Part shown: positions 1 to 7,000 of the stretch, piece by piece
Numbering within the stretch: position 1 is the stretch's first letter
Layout: every line of letters begins with the position of its first letter
Assembly (NCBI GenBank): GCA_026770585.1
Contig: MU646627.1
Span: 126,190 to 136,189 of the forward strand
From: Baffinella frigidus
Taxonomy: Eukaryota; Cryptophyceae; Cryptomonadales; Baffinellaceae
DNA length: 10,000 nt
Reading direction: 5' to 3'
Made by a program: the position numbers and the translations under genes
Notes under the pieces: model-generated
Database searches by the model: none
The model's input: the letters and a program-made list of their open reading frames with translations, nothing else
Told to the model about the DNA's origin: nothing

Positions 1-640
1 GAGGGGAGGGGGGCGTTAATTATCAATCACGGGTCGGACACGACATGGCCGCCGTGTTATCTCTTGCGTGAAGTCCTTCTGAGGTCAGGTAGGGGTGGGG
101 GGGTGCGCGGGATCGATGATTAGGACACCTTTGGGGGTGGCAGGGGAGGGTGGTTAGGTCCGGGTGGTGCACGGTCTCAACGGACGGGAATACATGGTTG
201 TAATGTGCGTTTCGGTGCGTGGATGGTAACTCTCTGGAGGGAAGGGGTCGCACAGGTAATCTGATTGCCGTGGACAGGCAAGATGCGTTCCGACAAACAG
301 AGAAACGCTTCAGGGTGGACAGTTGTGGGCGCTTGTCCGTGGTGAGAGGGGGGCTGCCCTCACTCAACAGCCAAACGGGGCAGGGGCGTGCGTGTTCGAG
401 AATGTCCACACCAACCAACGCAACGCGGCTGTCGAGTGAGCGGGCAGGGGCCGGGGGGGCAGAGAAGGGGGGGAGGGGGGAGGTTGGTGGGGGGGGGCAC
501 CAGAGAGGAAATCGACAGCGAGGGTTCGGGTGGCCTCTTGTACGCGGTTCTGGAGAGGCCACGCGCTGAGCACCTGCGGGTGTGTGGGCCTTGTGTCAGG
601 ATGCTGCAACCAAACACAGAGCCTTCCTGCAGGATACGTC
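1..640. other. G-rich low-complexity flank, no gene recognised
   Basis: The + strand is rich in G runs, densest at about 440-500 where purines dominate. A long minus-strand open frame (23-562) exists because its reverse complement is C-rich and stop-poor; its translation is proline- and arginine-rich with no recognised domain. The 3' end of the kinase gene could lie here or beyond position 1. Confidence 0.5.
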
Positions 641-692
641 CCAGTGTTCGCCTATGTTGGGAGCTCGAAGAAGCTGAAGGACCTCAAGGGCC
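641..692 (+). repeat. Dispersed repeat, partial copy
   Basis: Contains CCTATGTTGGGAGCTCGAAG then GAAGGACCTCAAGGGCC. It is the same 3' end as the long copies and nearly identical over about 30 nt to the reverse complement of 3164-3213. Lies where the kinase 3' end is expected. Confidence 0.7.
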
Positions 693-720
693 TCCGTGGG
701 GGATCGTGTTTGGATGCTGG
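652..720 (-). CDS. Tentative last kinase exon (DPPRR ... FFELPT stop)
   Basis: From an acceptor AACCAG|CCA this phase-0 stretch reads PASKHDPPRRPLRSFSFFEL, then PT and a TAG stop. Its DPxxR and FF are what subdomain XI should contain after LIDTV. The match is short. The same bases belong to a repeated GATC-containing unit (also near 840, 930 and 1385) and to the dispersed CCTATGTTGGG repeat, so it may be chance. Confidence 0.2.
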   Translation of the reverse strand, partial: PASKHDPPRRPLRSFSFFELPT

Positions 721-962
721 CTGGTTCCGAGGCGGGCTCGTATCTAAGGCTCATACACTTTTGTATCACCTCTAGGCCTAAGAGCCGTGTAGGACCTGTA
801 TCGAGAGTAATAGAGAAGAAGAGAAGGAACCAGGCTCCGTGAGGGATCGTGTCAGGAAGCTGAACCCCAGCGCCCGAGAGGGGCGTGCGGGCTAGGGGTT
901 CGAGTGAGGATGCTCAGACCCAGCCTCTGCGTGGGGATCGTGGCAGGGTTCTGGACCCCTGC
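689..962. repeat. Degenerate repeat units around GGGATCGTG
   Basis: Related units occur at about 689-723, 835-870 and 924-962, each with a CTCYGYG-like start, GGATCGTG, then a GG-x-T/A-x-CTG motif. A shorter relative (CCTCTGCGGATCGTGG) overlaps kinase exon 13 near 1383-1398. The units are diverged and irregularly spaced (roughly 90-150 bp). Confidence 0.4.
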
Positions 963-992
963 CTCTGCGGGGGGGGGGGCGTGATGACTCAC

Positions 993-1040
993 CACTGTGT
1001 CAATCAGGGTCTCGATGTTGCGAGGAGGAGACATGGATGG
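993..1040 (-). CDS. Kinase exon 14 (subdomain XI start)
   Basis: Sixteen codons, [16 protein letters not shown], ending at a strong GTG|GTGAGT donor. IETLIDTV fits the LFDLI-x-x-M helix of CLK kinases just before the DP-x-x-R motif. The acceptor (GGGTAG|CCA) is weak, so the 5' edge is less certain than the donor. Confidence 0.6.
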
Positions 1041-4000
1041 CTACCCCTAAACCTTGAACCCCCTTCAAAAGGGGAGAAGTTCTGTGACAGGACAGGGCTG
1101 TATGTAGTCACACACTACATACATACATTCTAATGTCTTTCCAGGTACAACTCTGCCCCCCTTGGTAAGCGTTCGGGAGCCAGGTACGTGTTAACAAGTC
1201 GGATACCGGACAGTTGGGTCCCCTTATGATACTACTAGCGGACGTGACTGTGTAAAAGTCACTCTGGCTATGCCTACATGGGACTAGTCCCCAGAGACAT
1301 CACTACCCGGTCTGGAAACAGGTCGGATGCAGCATTGTGTTGTTCGGGCAGCGACTCTAGTAGGAAGCTTCACCTGAGCCTCCGCCTCTGCGGATCGTGG
1401 GAGGTGCACTCCCCCCCCTGACGAATCCGGCCAGAGCACGCGTGTGCGGTTTGCCGAGAGGAACTGTCTTCGGGAGTTGGGGTTGAGCTTTGGGGTTTAG
1501 GGGCTAGGGTTCAGGGGTTAGGGTTTGGTGCTTGGGGTGAAGGGTGTAGGGTAGGGTGTGGGGTTTAGGGTGAAGGGTTTAGGGTTTGAGTTTGGGGGTT
1601 CGGGTTTAGGGTTTGAGGTTTGGGGTTCGGGGTAGAGGGTTGAGGTTTCAGGGTGTGGGGTCTAGGGTTTAGGGTTGAAGGGTTTCAGGTTTCGGGTTTC
1701 GGGTGTGAGAAAACGCCCCCCCTCCAGGACCACCATCGGGACCTAGGCATAGGCCTCCTGTATGGTCCTACGGGGTGTTTATTTCTTACGAGCGAGATAC
1801 CCCTGTACAGGGATAGGGTGTGTCTTGTCGACCTGGGCAGCGACCGGGCCGGCGCGGTGCAGGAGGGCTTGGGGGATCGCCCCGATCACCCGCTCGATCT
1901 GCGCCAGATGCTGTTTGGGGGGGGGGGCTGGTTTATTAAGTGACAATCACGACCGCTTCACGCCAGGAGGAGAGATCAGAAGGTACTGGAATGAGGAGAC
2001 CAGACGTAGGACACTGAAGGCCCACCAACACCCCGAAGGGTGTATTGGGTTTGCGCTTGCGGGGTTGCGCTTCAGGATTTAGGGTTTATAGTTTTCTAAT
2101 CGTGCGTTTGTTAATGGGATTTGTGCCGAGTGATACGGGCGTGTGGTGGGGATGTTGTGCCGAGTGATACGGGCGTGTGGTGGGGATGTTGTGCCGAGTG
2201 ATACGGGCGTGTGGTGGGGATGTTGTGCCGAGTGATACGGGCGTGTGGTGGAGATGTTGTGCCGAGTGATACGGGCGTGTGGTGGGGATGTGGGTGTGTT
2301 TTTGAACACGCTGCTGATGGGTGTAGCGTTTGGGGTTGACGGTTTTAGAGCTGAGTGGTAAGGATTTAGGGTCAATGTTTCGTGCCCCGAAACCCTGGCT
2401 GGTTTCAAGCATCGGGAGGAATCTGAGCGAGGAGGTGATCTCCACCTCCATAGGCCCTACGGTAGGCAATACCGTAGGGACATAGGGGGGTTCCTACGGA
2501 TAAGGTAACGGATTCTGGGAGGAAGAACCTGGGCGAGGAAGAGGGTGTCGAACGTGATCTCGCCCTCGAGGAGCTCCAGCACCTTGAGGTTTAGGGTTTA
2601 GGGTTTAGGGTTTAGGGTTCAGGGTTTAGGGTTCAGGGTTCAGGGTTCAGGGTTTCGGGTTTGGTTTAGGGTTTACGGTAAGGGTTAAGGGGTTAGGGTT
2701 TACACCACGCAGCCGATGGACCACATGTCACACGGGAAGCCCCACTCGAGGCCCAGGAGCACCTCGGGCGCGCGATAATGGCACGTCTGCGTCACTGTGC
2801 CTGCCACACCGCCCAGCGTGCATCGTTCAGTGCCACTGTGCATGTCACTCCGCCCAGCGTGCATCGTTCAGTAGCAGGTGGTTGTAACATGTGCCGCGAT
2901 CCCGAGTGGAATTGACCAGTGGCACGGTGTCTGCAGGACCCGCCGCAGAGTTAACAGCCGCCAGCTCGCAGACACGACGGCGTTTGTACCGGGGACGCAC
3001 CGTACAATATGTGTGCAGGGATTTTGTGTGTGCAGATTTTTGGGGGGAACAACGTACGTACACCACTTGAATGTTGACCTACATGTTGTCGCGGGGTTTG
3101 ACCTGCAGGCCCGCCGCCCCACGCCGCGCAGCCGAGGTCGATCACCTGCTCTCCGGTGAGCGCCCCTTTAGGTTCTTTAGGTTCTTCGAGCTCCCAACAT
3201 AGGCGGACACCGGAACTTATCCCTCAGTCATAGCGGGCGGAGTCCTCTGCTCATGGTTAGAGTACGGCAGCACCAGACCTAGCTTGGCGGAGGCAGGGGC
3301 TGGCACAATACGGGGATCCTCTGTACATGGATGAGAATGTTATTATAAATCAAATGTCAGAAATAAATCAGAACGTCCTCTCTAAATAAATGAGAATGTC
3401 TCTACACAAATGAGAACCACGCCAGAGTGCAGGAGGGGGTTGATTTTTAAAAAACGTATCTGGATACGTTCGTTGACTTTTGAAAACCACTGCCTTCAGG
3501 AGAAATTGACTTTTGGCGAAGCCTTCCAAAACTCTGGCGTGGAATGTCACCTGGATGCGCACATCCGCGTCGAGGATGCTCGACCCTCGCCCGTCCAGCA
3601 CGATGTTCTCCGTCTTCAGGTCCTGTCGCGAGAGAGAAAGAGAGAGATGAGAGGGAGAGAGGGAGAGAGGAGAGGGGGAGAGGAGAGGGGGAGAGGGAGA
3701 GGGTGTCGTGTTTAGGGTGAAGCGTGTGGGGTTGAGAGTGCACGAACCAAGGTGTGGGGGCGAGTCGAGCACGATTCTCTCTGTCTTGAGGTTCGGTCTC
3801 AGGTCTCAGGTGGTGTGGGGTCCAGGCACGGGGTGTCCTCAATCCCCAACCCTATCCGCACGCTGCAGGGTTCAGGATGCAGGGTTCAGGGTGTAGGTTT
3901 CAGGGTTTCAGGTTTCGCAAGGGGTTTGGGGTGCAGGGTATAGGGTCCAGGGGGGACCGAGTGCGTGAGCCCCAGCGAGTTGAGAAACGCGACCGCCTCG

Positions 4001-7000
4001 CACAGCTGCCTCGCCACGCTGCACACCACGGAAGGCCGTCAGAATGGCAGGGCACCGTCAGCCTTTTATCGGGGGGGGGGTAGTAGGTGGAGTGAAAATC
4101 CATCCGGAAAATGCTCGTGTGAGCAGCCGACACGGGGTACAGTAGTGGCACAACGCGTAGCATGTGCGACACTGACGCTGCCTGTTGAGCAATAAATTAT
4201 CATTTTTTCTATCGAAGGGGGGGGGGTTACCTGCGCGTGGTGAGCTCGGGCACGCCCGTGCGCTTCCCCGTGAGCGAGCGGAGGCGCGCCAGCTCGCGTG
4301 AGAGGTCGTTGCCCAGCCGCTCCTGTGTCCCCAGCACCGTTACATCTATTCTGCAGGACGTGATGCCCCCGGGCATCCTACACGGGACTGTGTCCCCAGA
4401 CTGCGGTCAGGCCGCGGGGTTGAAGGGTTTGTGCTCCTGGGTGCGGGGTGTGGGGTGCGGGGTGTGGGGTGTGGGGTGAGGGGTTGATGGTGAGGGGTTT
4501 ATGGTGAGGGGTGAAGGGTGATGGTGTGCGCATTGGGTGTGTTGGTCGCGCCGGCGACAGGCCGCTCCTGCCGATAGGGTGCCTCTCAGGCCCGAGGACT
4601 GGCGCACACTCATCTCGAAAGATAACTGAATCAGTTCCCTAATTAGCCTTGCCATTTACTTAGGAGGCTAATTGAATTTACTACGCCCTATCTAATTTCT
4701 CCTATTCAATCTACTATTGAAAATGAACTGATTCAGTTATCTTCCGACATGAAGACGTTGCTGTCCGAGGGATGGCTGGCGGCTGTCTGGGGGTGTAAGC
4801 TTCCCCGCCAATCGCCGCGTCGCTACTATCCGCCGGGGAGAACTGCAAGTGCGGTAAGTCTCCTGACGTGAACGGCCACCACCTGTGGAACTGCAAATCC
4901 CGGGGCAGCTACTACATGGGCCACGAACCCCTCGTCGAATTCTTCCGTGAAGTCGGGGCTAACGCAGGCCTCAGGGTAGCGGTAAAATCCCGGGACGGCC
5001 TCTCGGTCGACCCCAACTCAAACCGGAGACCTGACCTCTCTTTCAAGGACCATCTCCCCAACTCGGACGGGTGCTCGCCCCTTCCCACCCCTCTGGACGC
5101 CGACGTCGCAATGGTGCACCCCTTCCCTTCGAAAAACCTCATGTTGAACCCGAGGCTCATGGAGAGAAGGTACGCCGAAAAGATCAAGCACCACCAGCCT
5201 TGGACCCTGGCCGCAGGCCTGAAGTTCACCCCCCTGGTCTTCTCGTCTCTTGGCCAAGCAGACAACGACGCCCTCCGCCTGCTCTACCTCCTGGACCGCC
5301 GCACCCAGCAGACCTCCTGCGACATCCCCTCCCGTCCCATTCTTGCCTCCTCGGACCTTGCCCCCGCTAACATCTCTTTCTCCCGCCTCCGGGCCCGCCT
5401 CACCATCGCGGCCTGGGTGGCCGGTGCTGCCCGCGGCAGCGGGCGTGACTCCACCTTCCTAGGGACCCTCCGCTTCTTCACCTCCCCCAGGGTCGCCGTC
5501 CGCGACCCTGCCTCCCTTTCGCCCGTCTACCTCCGTGTCCGCACCAACCCCTGCGAGACATAGTGTGTGTCCGCGCAGGTTGTGCAGGTCGGAGGCGCGT
5601 GGCCGGGCGGCCGTCGCTCACAAAGACGCTAGGTAGGAAAGCTGAGAAGTTCTGGGACGCCGAGTAGGAAAAGTGGGACGCTGGAGCAATGTGACGCTGA
5701 GTAGGATAGTGGCGACGACACCGTAGTGCGGGGACGTTGAGAGTAGGACAGTCGTGACGCTAGAGCGATAGGTTGCCGGCTTAGGACCACTGAGACGCTA
5801 GAGCGTAGGATGACTCTCTTTCCGACGCTGCCTCGCCACCCCTAGCTTGGTCTCAATTCTCTCTCGCTCGGTGCCCACACCGGGGACCCTCCCACTGAGT
5901 TGGAGATCGTTGAGTTTGAGTTAGTGATGGCAAGCAAAGCCGTGAAGCGAGTACCTCCGACGCTAAGGTAGGTAGACTCGGTTGTACATTTAGGTCTTTA
6001 GGTCATTTGATTAAGAAGCATTTACTGGTCTTAGTTCGACACTTCGTCCTTTAGGTCCTTTAGGTTTTAATTTCGAGCCCTCTCTGGACGCCTTAAGTTT
6101 ATGGTCCGACGTCATAAGTTCAATAAAAGTCTCTTCTCTTAGGGGGTGGGGGTGTTCGGGGGCGCAGGGTTAGGGTTCAGGGATTAGGGTTCAGGGTGTA
6201 GGGTTGGGGGTTAGAGTTGAGAGTTGAGGGGTTGCACCTGGACGATGCAGAAGTGGCCATTCATCTGGCCCGTGGCGTAGCATGTCGGGAAGAGCCTGTG
6301 GCGTAGGGTTTAGGGTTTAGAGTTTGGGGTTTGGGGTTTAGGGTTTAGAGTTTGGGGTTTAGGGTGTGGGGTGTGGGGTGTAGGGTGTGGGGTGTGGGGT
6401 GTAGGGTGTGGGGTGTGGGGTGTAGGGTATGGGGTGTGGGGTATAGAGTGTAGGGTGCAGGGTGCAGGGTGCAGGGTGCAGGGTTGAGGTTCTAGCCTGT
6501 GGTTGTGTCCCGAGATGAGGTTGAGCTTGGCAGCCTCCTCGATCGCGTCCAGCGTCGCGCTCTCATCCTGTGCACACGTGCCGCACGTGCGTCAGTTGAC
6601 TGATCGAGCTCAGGCTCAGGCGCCAGGCTCACGGCAGGGAGAGGCGTGAGGTGAGGGAAGGAGCGCGTGTAAGCCAAGCCGTGCGCCCTCCACTATCTGG
6701 ATCCGAGAACGCCCCCCGAACCCGAAGCGGCGGATCACGGATCCGGGCAGGGTATGTGCCGGGGCGATGACTGCACCGAGGAGAGGTTGTGCCTGGAATA
6801 GCACGCTGCCGTGAGAAGCGTCCTGCAGGGGAGACTGGGAGCCCGCAGCAATGCCATGGTGTTTGGGCGTGGTTTGTGTAGGGTAACACACGGTCGGATC
6901 CAGACTTCCGGTTGCCACCATTGTGGCGACTTGCTCCTCATACCTCCGCACGAATCGCGACCCCGACCCCTGGGGGGGAGTTCTCGACAGGGAGTGGGGT

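Larger units (their letters stand above)
5564..6140 (+). other. Probable 3' part of the retroelement remnant
   Basis: No coding signal follows the stop at 5563. The stretch holds GACGCT repeats (separate entry), a minus-strand fragment of the dispersed CCTAAAGG repeat near 6048-6080, and AATAAA at 6122-6127. The AATAAA, about 560 bp past the stop, could be the element's poly(A) signal. The downstream limit of the insertion is not visible. Confidence 0.35.

Noticed and set aside
80-130. Minus-strand HPYL motif as a possible kinase C terminus
   Set aside because: Only four residues fit the HP(F/Y) end of kinases; the residues before it do not form DP-x-x-R in frame, and no good acceptor was seen.
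23-562. 179-codon minus-strand open frame
   Set aside because: The translation is proline/arginine-rich low complexity produced by a C-rich, stop-poor strand; no domain or splice logic supports it.
2122-2291. CRISPR-like array
   Set aside because: The 34-bp units are contiguous with no spacers, and the context is eukaryotic.
2079-2469. Two minus-strand open frames over the minisatellite
   Set aside because: They exist because the 34-bp repeat lacks stops in those frames; the repetitive peptide is an artefact.
4868-5563. Starting the retroelement ORF at the GTG at 4868
   Set aside because: The frame is open back to 4799 and includes the CxC half of the zinc knuckle; a GTG start is not expected in a eukaryote.
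1488-6487. A true chromosome end
   Set aside because: The arrays are short, degenerate and interrupted by exons, so they are interstitial rather than a telomere.
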